Positions 35,552 to 44,654 of a DNA stretch of 64,000 nt are shown piece after piece. Every line of letters begins with the position of its first letter. The first letter of the stretch is position 1. A program made the translations under genes and the position numbers. A model generated the notes under the pieces. It was not told the DNA's origin and did not search any database. It saw nothing but the letters and a program-made list of their open reading frames with translations. The stretch is from Anaerolineales bacterium (GTDB taxonomy: Bacteria; Chloroflexota; Anaerolineae; Anaerolineales; Villigracilaceae): NCBI GenBank assembly GCA_016927315.1, contig JAFGMV010000040.1, positions 1 to 64,000 on the forward strand. The letters are read 5' to 3'.

Positions 35552-36964
35552 ATGAATAAACACTTACCCTCTAAGACTCTCAAACTTCGGCGTCGATCAG
35601 CTCGGCCTTCCGGGATTTCCCCGGGACTGCAGATGCGTACCCGGGGAAAGGAGAGTTTCACAGAAAAGGAATTAACTTACTCCCAGGTAATCAGGTTCCT
35701 CCTGTGGCATGCCCCGCTGATGCTGATCTTACGACCGGTTCCCGTGCTGGCGACAATACATTCCGTACTCGTGTTTCTTATTGGGGTGCATTTTGTTCTT
35801 CGCGATGAAACTCCAAATAGATCGATCCTGGTATTGGCGTATATTACAAGCTCAGAGATTATGTGGCGCGGGACTGAGGCTGTGTTAGTGTGGGAATACG
35901 GAAAATATATTTCATTATTGCTGTGCATATTGATGGTTTTCAAGTATCGGTTGATTTCAAAGGGGATGGTTTGGCCAGTGTTCTTTATTTTGATCTTGAT
36001 GCCGGGAATTTTTATTGCTCCCTGGTTTGATCGGGATGCGGTTTCTTATGATCTTTCTGGCCCAATAACCCTGGCTGTCGTTTCTTTTGCCTTTCATGGG
36101 ATTGAACTAAAGAAAACTGATCTTCAGCGGTTGTTCCTGATGATCTTGGGACCGTCCGTTTCAATGGCGGTTCTCATTGTTTTTATGTTGCTTACCAATG
36201 ACATTACCTTTTATAACACTGATGTGAATGAACTGATTACCGGTCATATTGGCGCCAACCAGGTCACTGCCACATTGAGTCTTGGCGCCACGGCTGCTTT
36301 CTTTTATATATTCCTGTCCAGGGAGGATCACCGTATGCGCAATTTAATGGTGGTTCTCTTTGCAGTCTTTATGACTACTTCTGTGCTGACGTTTTCACGG
36401 GCAGGTCTGTGGAATGCGGTTGGGGCCATCGCCGTCAGCTTGTTTTTTCTTGTTCGAGATCGGACATTGTTGTTGCGGCTGCAGGGTGTGGTTCTGGTGG
36501 TCGGTGTTATTGGGTATTTTGTAGTTTATCCTGTCCTGATCGATGTTACCAAGGGCGCTGTTCTGGCTCGCTTTAGCGATTTCGATTCAACCGGAAGAGA
36601 TAAATTGATTATTGAAGATTTGAAAACATTCGAGGAACACTGGGTGACTGGTGTTGGGGTGGGGCAAACCCGTTATTACCGCGATAATTATCTGGATCAG
36701 TTTAAGAGTAATCATACTGAATATACGCGCTTGCTGGCAGAGCATGGAGTGCTTGGTATATTGGCCCTGTTGTTTTTGTTTGGCGTAGCTGCTTCCCGGG
36801 CATTTACACAGCAGGACCCTATTTGGAAAGGGATTTCGGTTGGGTTTACTGCATGGGCGCTGTTTTATATGATTCATTCTGCGACCAGGATGGTCTCGGT
36901 GGCATTTACATTTGGAGTGGCAGCCGCGCGTTATTTACCAGATCAAGAAGCCGAGGACGCCTGA
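35552..36964 (+). CDS. O-antigen ligase/polymerase-like membrane protein (Wzy_C)
   Basis: A 470-residue polytopic membrane protein with about 10-11 hydrophobic segments and the Wzy_C family core. ITGHIGANQVTATLSLGATA and TSVLTFSRAGLWNAVGAIAV contain the conserved SRAG turn before the large outer loop. ARFSDFDSTGRDKLIIEDLK and VGVGQTRYYRDNYLDQFKSN come from that loop, with the typical R and H residues (HTEYTRLLAEHGVLG) near its end. Such enzymes polymerise lipid-linked repeat units or ligate glycans to an acceptor on the outer side of the membrane. Together with the BY-kinase at 61,525 it hints at a Wzy-type pathway beside the ABC-type exporter. Confidence 0.87.
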   Translation: MNKHLPSKTLKLRRRSARPSGISPGLQMRTRGKESFTEKELTYSQVIRFLLWHAPLMLILRPVPVLATIHSVLVFLIGVHFVLRDETPNRSILVLAYITSSEIMWRGTEAVLVWEYGKYISLLLCILMVFKYRLISKGMVWPVFFILILMPGIFIAPWFDRDAVSYDLSGPITLAVVSFAFHGIELKKTDLQRLFLMILGPSVSMAVLIVFMLLTNDITFYNTDVNELITGHIGANQVTATLSLGATAAFFYIFLSREDHRMRNLMVVLFAVFMTTSVLTFSRAGLWNAVGAIAVSLFFLVRDRTLLLRLQGVVLVVGVIGYFVVYPVLIDVTKGAVLARFSDFDSTGRDKLIIEDLKTFEEHWVTGVGVGQTRYYRDNYLDQFKSNHTEYTRLLAEHGVLGILALLFLFGVAASRAFTQQDPIWKGISVGFTAWALFYMIHSATRMVSVAFTFGVAAARYLPDQEAEDA

Positions 36965-36968
36965 AATA

Positions 36969-37997
36969 ATGAGACTATTGATCACCGTCGATGCCTTGAG
37001 AAACCAGGAGGAAGTCGAGATTCCTCATGCCTACGCAACCCAGGTCGAATATTTAAAGAGAACGGGTAATGAGGTTTTATTGTTTGGTGTGAATGACCGG
37101 ACCACGGTCCCGGGCGTTTTTCGAAATGCCCGGGAGCTTCGGGAAGCAATTATATCTTTCAGACCTGATTTAATCGTGGCCTATTATGGTACGATGGTTG
37201 CTGCCATTACTCGTCTGGCATCTGGCAGGCTTCCTTATATTGTAACTTTTCGTGGGTCTGATTTGTTGGGTTCTTCAAATTATGGTTGGAAATGGAAATT
37301 ACGCGATTTACTTGGGCGGTTACTAAGTCTGTGGGCAGCAGCTGGTGCAAGGCAGATTGTTGTCAATGGGAATGGGTTGTTCAATTCTTTGCCGGTGATG
37401 TTCCGTAGGAAGACTCATAACATTCCAAATGGCATAAATACAAACATATTTTCTCCGATACAAACTGCAGTTGCTCGACATCAACTGGGGTGGTCATCAG
37501 CTGATAAGGTGATCCTTTTCAATGCAGGTGTCGATAGTGGCCAGGTGGTAAAAAACCGGCCATTGGCTGAAAGGGTAGTTTCAAGCCTTCAAAAACAGAT
37601 TCCTGAGATTCGACTGGAAGCCATCTCAACCTGCACCCAGGAAGAGGTCGCCCTTCGAATGAATGCCAGTGATTGTTTATTGATGACCTCTTTACATGAA
37701 GGAAGCCCTGATCTTATCAAAGAAGCGATGGCGTGCAATTTGCCAGTGGTATCTGTACCCTGTGGGGATGTTCATGAGCGTCTTGCGGAAACAACACCCG
37801 GATCAATTCAGCCGTATGAGGTCGGCGCCCTGACTGATGCAATTGGAGAGGTGATTCACGTAAGACGGCGTTCGAATGGACGCGAACAGTTGTTTTTGCA
37901 GGAATTGGATATTGTCTCTGTTACGGGACGTGTGTTGTCTGTGTATCGCTCCGCTGCCTTTAGAGATAGAAACCAGACCCAGACAAATCATGGATAA
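36969..37997 (+). CDS. Glycosyltransferase family 4
   Basis: A GT4 enzyme of about 342 residues beginning MRLLITVDALRNQEEVEIPH. FRGSDLLGSSNYGWKWKLRD marks the N-terminal domain edge, HNIPNGINTNIFSPI the linker, and TSLHEGSPDLIKEAMACNLP the GT4 motif with E-x7-E (EGSPDLIKE). The start at 36969 is 4 nt after the preceding stop. A start at 36912 would sit within the previous gene. The last 8 nt overlap the amidotransferase gene. Confidence 0.87.
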   Translation: MRLLITVDALRNQEEVEIPHAYATQVEYLKRTGNEVLLFGVNDRTTVPGVFRNARELREAIISFRPDLIVAYYGTMVAAITRLASGRLPYIVTFRGSDLLGSSNYGWKWKLRDLLGRLLSLWAAAGARQIVVNGNGLFNSLPVMFRRKTHNIPNGINTNIFSPIQTAVARHQLGWSSADKVILFNAGVDSGQVVKNRPLAERVVSSLQKQIPEIRLEAISTCTQEEVALRMNASDCLLMTSLHEGSPDLIKEAMACNLPVVSVPCGDVHERLAETTPGSIQPYEVGALTDAIGEVIHVRRRSNGREQLFLQELDIVSVTGRVLSVYRSAAFRDRNQTQTNHG

Positions 37998-39114
37998 ACC
38001 CTGTCAAATCTGCACTCGCTGCGTTATGGATACCACTGATCCTGAGATTGTGTTTGATAGTCAGGGTGTCTGTAATCATTGTCATGCCTATCGCCAGCGG
38101 GCAAGAATGGAATTGCTGGAGCCTGAGGAACGCCAGGCAAGTCTTCAAAGACTGGTTGAATGTATTAAAGAAGATGGGCGTGGAAAGAAATATGATTGTA
38201 TTCTGGGGATTAGTGGTGGTGCAGATAGTTCGTACGCGGCGTATGTTACCAGATCGCTAGGCCTGCACCCATTAGCTGTTCATTTTGATAACGGCTGGAA
38301 TTCTGAGCTGGCAGTCGATAACATTAAGACCCTGCTTTCAAAGCTTGAAATCGACCTGTTTACGTATGTTGTCGATTGGAATGAGTTCTGTGATTTGCAG
38401 AAATCATTTCTAATGGCTTCTGTGCCAAATGCAGAAATTCCAACCGACCATGGAATAAATGCAGTCCTTTGGGATACTGCCAGCAAATATAATCTGCGCT
38501 ATATTATAAATGGCAGCAACATTGAAACTGAAGCGATCATGCCGCTGGCCTGGACATACACCGCGATGGATTACTACCATATCCGGGCAATTCATAGACG
38601 GTTTGGAAGTAAGGATTTGAAAACCTTTCCTAAGTTGGGATTGTTCAAGTTTCTTTATTACGTATTCTTTCGGGGTATTCGTTTTGTTAATCTACTTAAT
38701 TACATCAGCTATGATAAAGCACAGGCAGTAGAAGTACTACGGAATGAGTTTGGCTGGCGCCCATATCATCAAAAACATCACGAATCGGTCTGGACTCGTT
38801 TTTACCAGGGAGTTTACCTGGTAGAGAAATTTGGTTTTGATAAACGCAGACCTCATTACTCGACAATGATCAATTCGGGACAGCTAAACCGCGAGCAGGC
38901 GCTGGAATTGTTGCAGGCAGAAATATTTCATCCAGAGCTGGTTGTTCAGGATCGTGAGTTTGTGCTAAAGAAGTTTGAAATGCAAGCAGAGTATTATGAG
39001 GGTTTGCTTGAATTGCCTCCGAAACAGCACCTGGATTACCCGAACTTGCATTGGATCTATATGCGTTCGTCCAGGTTGCTGGATCTGTTTAAGAGAACCG
39101 TAAAGTCGATCTGA
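37990..39114 (+). CDS. N-acetyl sugar amidotransferase (WbpG-like)
   Basis: A protein of about 374 residues of the N-acetyl sugar amidotransferase / WbpG type. The N-terminus carries a cysteine cluster CQICTRC and CNHC (residues 5, 8, 11, 28, 31) that probably binds zinc. The PP-loop ATP-binding motif ISGGADSSYAA follows at about residues 74-84. In Pseudomonas O-antigen synthesis WbpG works with HisH- and HisF-like partners to turn a 3-acetamido group into an amidino group. No HisH or HisF homologue is seen in this window, so either the housekeeping enzymes supply ammonia or the partners lie elsewhere. ATG at 37990 overlaps the previous gene by 8 nt. Confidence 0.85.
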   Translation: MDKPCQICTRCVMDTTDPEIVFDSQGVCNHCHAYRQRARMELLEPEERQASLQRLVECIKEDGRGKKYDCILGISGGADSSYAAYVTRSLGLHPLAVHFDNGWNSELAVDNIKTLLSKLEIDLFTYVVDWNEFCDLQKSFLMASVPNAEIPTDHGINAVLWDTASKYNLRYIINGSNIETEAIMPLAWTYTAMDYYHIRAIHRRFGSKDLKTFPKLGLFKFLYYVFFRGIRFVNLLNYISYDKAQAVEVLRNEFGWRPYHQKHHESVWTRFYQGVYLVEKFGFDKRRPHYSTMINSGQLNREQALELLQAEIFHPELVVQDREFVLKKFEMQAEYYEGLLELPPKQHLDYPNLHWIYMRSSRLLDLFKRTVKSI

Positions 39115-39131
39115 TATTTGGTTTTACCAAT

Positions 39132-40166
39132 ATGGATATAAACGAACTACCTGTCGTGTCGATTGTGATGCCGGTATATAACGAATCTGCTTATATCGAT
39201 CGCAGCTTAAAAGCAATTTTGGCGCAGGATTATCCGGCTTCATTGCTTGAAGTCATAGTGGCCGATGGCGGTTCAAAAGACAATACGAAAGATATTATTG
39301 CCGGGTTTGTTCAAGGTATGCCGGCAGTTCGGATGATCGATAACCCTGACCGATATATGCCAATGGGTTTTAACCGAGCCCTGAAGTACGCCAGAGGTGA
39401 GGTCATCATTATGTTGGGTGGGCATGTTGAAATCGCTTCGGATTATGTATCGACTTGTGTCCGGCTTTTATACGAGACTTCTGCGGTGTGTGTAGGTGGT
39501 TCAATAGAGAATGTGGCGGTTGACCGGGTTAGCAAGTCCATTGCTGCAGCCATGGGATCTGTCTTTGGTGTTGGAAATTCGGCCTTTCGAACCCGGCCAA
39601 ACGCGACGATAGAAACTGATACGGCAGTATTTGGCGCATATCATTCCAGTGTATTTTCGTCGTTGGGCGGGCTGGATGAAGAAATGATCCGTAATCAAGA
39701 CGACGAGTTTAATTACCGGTTGCGAAAAAAAGGTGGACGTATCCTGTTCACACCGGAAATTCGCTCCAGCTATTACAATAGGACAAATTTTGTGTCATTA
39801 TGGAACCAATATTTTCAGTACGGCTATTACAAAGTCCGTGTCTTTCAGAAACATCCTTTTCAGATGAGTGTACGGCAGTTTGTTCCCCCTGTCTTTGTTG
39901 TTGGGCTCCTGGCTTCATCCGTAAGTCTATTTTTTCCTGCTTTCTGGTATTTTTCTTTACTATTGCCGGCTTTTTATCTTTTGTCTACCCTGGTAGTCTC
40001 AACTGGGATTGCCGCTAGAAAGGGTTTTGACATCTTCCTTTACCTGCCCATCGCTTTTGCAATTTTACACATAAGTTATGGTTGCGGCTTTTTATTGGGA
40101 TTGGTAAAATTCTGGAACCGGTGGGGAGATAAAGTTGGTCTTGTACCGGAGTTCTCTGGTGAATAA
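39132..40166 (+). CDS. Glycosyltransferase family 2 with C-terminal membrane segments
   Basis: A 344-residue GT2 enzyme. PVVSIVMPVYNESAYIDRSL is the canonical start, VIVADGGSKDNTKDII the nucleotide-binding strand, and the bivalent Q-D-D (RNQDDEFNYRLRKKGGRI) the catalytic base region. Two or three hydrophobic segments at the C-terminus (about 250-325) anchor it to the membrane, as in ExoU/ExoA-like enzymes that extend lipid-linked glycans. The next methyltransferase gene overlaps its last bases. Confidence 0.88.
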   Translation: MDINELPVVSIVMPVYNESAYIDRSLKAILAQDYPASLLEVIVADGGSKDNTKDIIAGFVQGMPAVRMIDNPDRYMPMGFNRALKYARGEVIIMLGGHVEIASDYVSTCVRLLYETSAVCVGGSIENVAVDRVSKSIAAAMGSVFGVGNSAFRTRPNATIETDTAVFGAYHSSVFSSLGGLDEEMIRNQDDEFNYRLRKKGGRILFTPEIRSSYYNRTNFVSLWNQYFQYGYYKVRVFQKHPFQMSVRQFVPPVFVVGLLASSVSLFFPAFWYFSLLLPAFYLLSTLVVSTGIAARKGFDIFLYLPIAFAILHISYGCGFLLGLVKFWNRWGDKVGLVPEFSGE

Positions 40167-40860
40167 TGCTGATGACATTACCAGGCTGCGAGATGAATAT
40201 CGAGATCGGAAATATCGTTTGTCCGGCAGCGATGTGTATTCTATGTTCAACCAGGCCAACCTGTTTATCGTCCAGCAGCGCCAGCGAACCTTGCTGCGCT
40301 TCCTGAAAAAGTATGGCAAGGCTGACCTGGCCGGCTTGAAAATTCTTGAGGTGGGCTGTGGCAGCGGGGGAGTACTGTTGGAACTGCTGTCTATGGGCGC
40401 CTATCCTGAAAATCTGTATGGGGTTGATTTATTGGAAGAGCGTCTAGAACTGGCAAAGAAGTACCTGCCGGTTAGCAAACTGGCTCATGCGAACGGCCAG
40501 CATTTGCCGTATACTAAGAATAGCTTTGATGTAGTATTACAATTTACTGCCGTCTCATCTATACTGGACGAGGGAATCCGTCTTGGCGTCTTGCGTGAGA
40601 TGGCGAGAGTCTTGAGGCAAGATGGCTTGATTCTTTCTTATGATTTTTTCCTGAATCCCACCAATAAGCAAACCAAAGGGTTGGGGATGAAAGAAATCCG
40701 CTCAGTATTCCCGGACTATCAAATTGAGTACTGCCGAATAACTCTCGCCCCACCGCTTGCGCGACGCCTGGTTCCTTTGTCCTGGGGGCTGGGGTTGTTG
40801 TTGGAAAGTCTCAAGATTTTCAATACGCATTATCTGGCCGCCATTCGCCCTGCTCCCTGA
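40159..40860 (+). CDS. Class I SAM-dependent methyltransferase
   Basis: A methyltransferase of about 233 residues with motif I ILEVGCGSGGVLLELLSMGA and then YGVDLLEERLELAKKYLP; FDVVLQFTAVSSILDEG is the motif after it. The start is taken as GTG at 40159 because GGAG (40148-40151) precedes it by 7 nt. It overlaps the glycosyltransferase stop by 8 nt. It is the third class I methyltransferase in the locus. No acceptor can be assigned. Confidence 0.83.
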   Translation: MNNADDITRLRDEYRDRKYRLSGSDVYSMFNQANLFIVQQRQRTLLRFLKKYGKADLAGLKILEVGCGSGGVLLELLSMGAYPENLYGVDLLEERLELAKKYLPVSKLAHANGQHLPYTKNSFDVVLQFTAVSSILDEGIRLGVLREMARVLRQDGLILSYDFFLNPTNKQTKGLGMKEIRSVFPDYQIEYCRITLAPPLARRLVPLSWGLGLLLESLKIFNTHYLAAIRPAP

Positions 40861-40898
40861 ACGATCGAAATCATTCTGTTATTTTCGTTTCCGGGTTT

Positions 40899-40904
40899 TA
40901 TAGT
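40899..40904 (+). promoter_or_regulatory. Possible -10 element before the phosphoglycosyl transferase
   Basis: TATAGT lies 11 nt before the ATG at 40916, in an AT-rich gap of 55 bp after a run of tightly packed genes. No good -35 and no Shine-Dalgarno sequence are seen. It could be a weak internal promoter with a very short leader. Confidence 0.25.
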
Positions 40905-40915
40905 AAATTAAACAT

Positions 40916-42433
40916 ATGCAAAATGAACGCACCACTTTAGGGACAAGCTTGCCCGTTTCTTTGCGTTTCAGTAATTTTGTCAACTGGCTGAACAGAGGCG
41001 CCAAGCGGCTTTTTGATATCCTGGTTGCATTGACGGGTATTATCGTTCTCGCACCGATTGTTGGGATGATCGCGGTAGCGATTAAACGCGACTCCCCCGG
41101 GCCGGTTTTTTATCGCGGCCAGCGAATGGGGTATCAGGGTAAGATTTTCAGAATACTCAAGTTCCGTACCATGCATGAAATTCCCCAAAGTTATGATGGT
41201 CCGGCTGTTACGGCTGAAGATGATCCGCGTATTACACTGTTGGGAAAGTGGCTGCGGGACACCAAGCTCAACGAACTGCCCCAGTTATGGAATGTGCTGT
41301 TGGGGGATATGAGCATTGTAGGCCCGCGCCCGGAAGACCCCAGTATTGTCGCTGCCTGGCCGAAGAAAGTACGCAGCCTCATTTTATCTGTCCGCCCGGG
41401 GATCACCAGCCCGGCGTCTGTGATCTATCGCAGTGAAGAAAAATTACTCAAGAGCGAGAGCCTGATGGATGATTATCTCAATCAGGTGCTGCCTGATAAG
41501 TTGAGACTGGACCAACTTTATGTTCGCAACAATAATTTTCTAGGAGACCTGGATATCTTGTTTCTGACAGCAGTCGCGCTCTTCCCGCGCTTGAAGGAAA
41601 TCAGTTTCCCTGAAAACCAGCTTTTCTGGGGACCGTTTTCGATCTTTGTCAGTCGTTATGTGTCGTGGGCCGTTATCGACACGATGGTAGCCTTCTTTGC
41701 AGTTGGGGTGGCTGGAATACTCTGGCGCCTGGGGGAACCACTTCATCTGGGGCTGCCGATCGCGCTGGGGGTAGCAGCTGGAATTGCACTGCTCTTCAGT
41801 CTGATCAATTCGATCCTGGGCTTGGGACGAATATCCTGGCAGCAGGCTCGCCCCGTTTATGCGATCGACCTGGTCTTTTCCAGCGGCCTGGCGACCGGGA
41901 TCGTTTTCCTGGTCAACCGCCTGATGCCATCCGGGGAATTGCTGCCTTCTGCGGTGGTCTTGAACGCCGGGCTGATGGCCTGTCTGGGATTCATGGCGGT
42001 TCGTTACCGGGAACGTTTGCTGACAGGTCTGGCCACACGCTGGTTATCCTACAGGCGGGATGCGGGTTCGTATGGAGAACGGGTGCTGGTGGTCGGTGCA
42101 GGCGAATGTGGGCAGCTGGCTGTCTGGCTGCTGCATAAAAGCAACCTGGCCAACGCATACTCTGTGGTGGGGATGGTCGATGATGATCCCCGCAAAGTTG
42201 GCATGGTAATCGAAGGGCAGCGGGTGCTCGGCCTGATCAGGGATGTTCAGGAATTGGTGAAACAGTACGATGTTGGATTGATTATGTATGCGATCTCAAG
42301 TATAGAACCACGGGAAGAACGAAAAATCCTTGCGCTTTGCAACAGCGCTGACGTTCGCCTGGTAATCATTCCGGATATGCTCAATATTTTCCGAAAACAC
42401 TTTTCCAGGCGCCTCGGTGACGGAATCAACTGA
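40916..42433 (+). CDS. Phosphoglycosyl transferase with swapped domain order
   Basis: A 505-residue protein that loads the first sugar-1-phosphate onto undecaprenyl phosphate. The catalytic bacterial sugar transferase domain is N-terminal: membrane helix at about 32-57, SPGPVFYRGQRMG at 60-72, FRTMHE at 83-88, and LNELPQLWNVLLGDMSIVGP at 118-137. It is followed by about four hydrophobic segments (about 240-352) and then a Rossmann CoA_binding_3-like domain (YGERVLVVGAGECGQLAVWL, from about 376). In WbaP-type enzymes the order is the reverse: membrane segments, Rossmann domain, then catalytic domain. The next genes make a 4-keto/amino sugar, so the donor may be a UDP-linked amino-deoxysugar (inference). 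Confidence 0.87.
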   Translation: MQNERTTLGTSLPVSLRFSNFVNWLNRGAKRLFDILVALTGIIVLAPIVGMIAVAIKRDSPGPVFYRGQRMGYQGKIFRILKFRTMHEIPQSYDGPAVTAEDDPRITLLGKWLRDTKLNELPQLWNVLLGDMSIVGPRPEDPSIVAAWPKKVRSLILSVRPGITSPASVIYRSEEKLLKSESLMDDYLNQVLPDKLRLDQLYVRNNNFLGDLDILFLTAVALFPRLKEISFPENQLFWGPFSIFVSRYVSWAVIDTMVAFFAVGVAGILWRLGEPLHLGLPIALGVAAGIALLFSLINSILGLGRISWQQARPVYAIDLVFSSGLATGIVFLVNRLMPSGELLPSAVVLNAGLMACLGFMAVRYRERLLTGLATRWLSYRRDAGSYGERVLVVGAGECGQLAVWLLHKSNLANAYSVVGMVDDDPRKVGMVIEGQRVLGLIRDVQELVKQYDVGLIMYAISSIEPREERKILALCNSADVRLVIIPDMLNIFRKHFSRRLGDGIN

Positions 42434-42435
42434 AT

Positions 42436-43425
42436 ATGGTTTGGCCTGACCTGAAGGTTCTGGTTACGGGGGCCGGCGGGTTTATCGGCAGTCACCTGGT
42501 TGAGCACTTACTGAAGGAGGGGACCAGGGTGCGGGCTTTCGTGCGGTATACGTCCCGCAATGATCCCGGTTTCCTGGCCCAAATCTCGGAAAAACGACGG
42601 GAGCAGCTTGAGATTGTGGGGGGAGACCTGCGTGACGCCAGCGCGGTCCAGCAGGCCGTGGAAGGCTGCCAGCTCGTGTTCCATTTGGGGGCCTTGATCT
42701 CGATCCCATATTCTTACCGGCATCCTGTGGAAGTGGCCGAGACCAATTTTCTCGGCACCCTGAATGTGCTGAATGCTTGCAGGCAATCTGGGGTGCAGCG
42801 TTTGATCCACACCTCCACCAGTGAAGTCTATGGTACTGCGCTGCGTACCCCAATAGATGAAAGTCACCCATTACAGGGACAATCCCCATACTCTGCCAGC
42901 AAGATCGGTGCAGATAAACTGGCAGAAAGTTATTTCTGCGCCTATGAATTACCGGTGGTTACAGTGCGGCCGTTCAACACCTATGGCCCGCGACAATCCG
43001 CCCGGGCGGTGATCCCGACCATCATTACCCAGGCACTCTTTCTGGACAAAGTTCAATTGGGAAATCTGGATGCGACCCGTGATTTTACTTATGTGAGCGA
43101 TACTGTCAGAGGCTTTATTTGCGCGGCGGAGGCCTCCGCAGTTGAGGGGAAAACGTTTAACCTTGGAACAGGGAAGGAAATTTCCATCGGAGAGATTGCG
43201 GAGAAAATTATCCAAAAAGTTGCCCGGCCAGTTGAGATTGTTGTTGACCGCACCAGGCTGCGACCGAAGCAATCTGAAGTCATGCAGTTGATTTCAGATA
43301 ACCAGCTTGCCAAAGAAATAATTGGCTGGGAGCCGCTGGTCAATCTGGATGATGGACTGCAGAAAACCATAGATTGGATCCAGGTGCACCTGGATGATTT
43401 TGAAATAGGCGCTTATCAATTCTAA
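42436..43425 (+). CDS. SDR-family NDP-sugar 4,6-dehydratase/epimerase (LegB-like)
   Basis: A 329-residue extended short-chain dehydrogenase. The NAD site is LVTGAGGFIGSHLVEHLL at about residues 8-25, with VRAFVRYTSRNDPGFLAQ, a stretch typical of LegB-type UDP-GlcNAc 4,6-dehydratases. TSTSEVYGTA and YSASKIGADKLAESY supply the Ser/Thr, Tyr and Lys of the active site. It starts 2 nt after the phosphoglycosyl transferase gene and is followed by an aminotransferase, the standard pair for 4-amino-4,6-dideoxy sugars. An epimerase remains possible because the sequence cannot fix the reaction. Confidence 0.85.
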   Translation: MVWPDLKVLVTGAGGFIGSHLVEHLLKEGTRVRAFVRYTSRNDPGFLAQISEKRREQLEIVGGDLRDASAVQQAVEGCQLVFHLGALISIPYSYRHPVEVAETNFLGTLNVLNACRQSGVQRLIHTSTSEVYGTALRTPIDESHPLQGQSPYSASKIGADKLAESYFCAYELPVVTVRPFNTYGPRQSARAVIPTIITQALFLDKVQLGNLDATRDFTYVSDTVRGFICAAEASAVEGKTFNLGTGKEISIGEIAEKIIQKVARPVEIVVDRTRLRPKQSEVMQLISDNQLAKEIIGWEPLVNLDDGLQKTIDWIQVHLDDFEIGAYQF

Positions 43426-43499
43426 GGATTTCATTTGTTGTGTGTACTTTCCTTGTTTATGATCATCTCAGATAAAGTTCAAAAAAGGGTTAATATTTA

Positions 43500-44654
43500 G
43501 TGGATTGGCGCGTTCCTTTAGCTGACCTGAATTTTGGGCCTGAAGAAGAAGAAGCTGTTCTGCAGGTGGTGCGCAGCGGCTGGTTGAGCATGGGTGGGGT
43601 CACCCGGCAGTTTGAGCAGGCTTTTGCTGAAACGGTTGGCGCAAAGCATGCCCTGGCGGTCACCAACGGGACTGCGGCGCTGCACCTGGCTTGCCTGGCG
43701 GCTGGTTTAGGTCCCGGGGACGAGGTCATCCTGCCCTCCCTGACTTTTGTGGCGACTGCCAATGCCGTACGCTACACGGGCGCCACGCCGGTCTTTGCTG
43801 ATGTGGAGAGTACCGGTTGGCTGACAATTTCCCCGGCTTCAATTAAAGAGTGCATTACCGAAAAAACCCGGGCCATTATGTTGATGCACTATGCCGGATA
43901 TGCTTGCGATATGCCGGCAATTATGCAACTGGCCCGGAGTCACAGCCTGATCGTGCTGGAAGATGCTGCCCATGCGGCTGGAGCCCTGTTGGATGGCCGC
44001 CGGTTAGGCACCTGGGGGCGCTTGGGTTGTTACAGCTTTTTTTCGAATAAGAATATGACCACCGGGGAAGGGGGGATGCTGGTTACCAATGAAGATGCTT
44101 TATATGAACACCTGCGCATCATCCGCTCACATGGGATGACTACGTTAACCTGGGATCGCCACCAGGGACACGCCTGGAGTTATGATGTCGTTGATTTGGG
44201 ATATAACTATCGGATCGATGAAATGCGTTCCGCCTTGGGCCTGGTCCAGTTGGGGCGGCTGCCGGAAGCCAACCGGCGCCGGAAGCAGTTGACGGAGTTG
44301 TACCGGGAATTGTTGGGTCAACGGGCGCCTGAATTACAAATTCCCTTCCGGGTCTCCAGGGGAGAATCCGGTTACCATATCTTCCCGGTATTACTGCCCC
44401 CGGGAAGGGACCGCATCGCTTTTATGGATGGGCTGAAAGCTTATGGAATTCAAACCAGTATTCACTACCCGCCGGTGCATCAGTTCAGGATTTACGCAGC
44501 AAACAGGCAGGAAGCTGGTGTGCCGTTGACGATCACTGAAGAAGTCGCCAGCCGGGAGGTTACCCTGCCGCTCTACCCGGGCATGAGCGATGAACAGGCT
44601 GCCTGGGTGGTCGAGGCAATCGAGAAAGTGCTGCATGACGAGAAAACCAGATAA
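43500..44654 (+). CDS. DegT/DnrJ/EryC1/StrS sugar aminotransferase
   Basis: A 384-residue PLP-dependent aminotransferase of the DegT/DnrJ family. Conserved parts include VTNGTAALHLACLAAGLGPG, the cofactor Asp region VLEDAAHAAGALLDGR, and YSFFSNKNMTTGEGGMLVTN with the Schiff-base Lys in SNKN. These enzymes aminate keto-sugars such as the product of the preceding dehydratase. The start is GTG at 43500 with only a weak AGGG upstream. The gap of 74 nt before it is the largest in this part of the locus. Its C-terminal 20 nt overlap the next gene. Confidence 0.92.
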   Translation: MDWRVPLADLNFGPEEEEAVLQVVRSGWLSMGGVTRQFEQAFAETVGAKHALAVTNGTAALHLACLAAGLGPGDEVILPSLTFVATANAVRYTGATPVFADVESTGWLTISPASIKECITEKTRAIMLMHYAGYACDMPAIMQLARSHSLIVLEDAAHAAGALLDGRRLGTWGRLGCYSFFSNKNMTTGEGGMLVTNEDALYEHLRIIRSHGMTTLTWDRHQGHAWSYDVVDLGYNYRIDEMRSALGLVQLGRLPEANRRRKQLTELYRELLGQRAPELQIPFRVSRGESGYHIFPVLLPPGRDRIAFMDGLKAYGIQTSIHYPPVHQFRIYAANRQEAGVPLTITEEVASREVTLPLYPGMSDEQAAWVVEAIEKVLHDEKTR

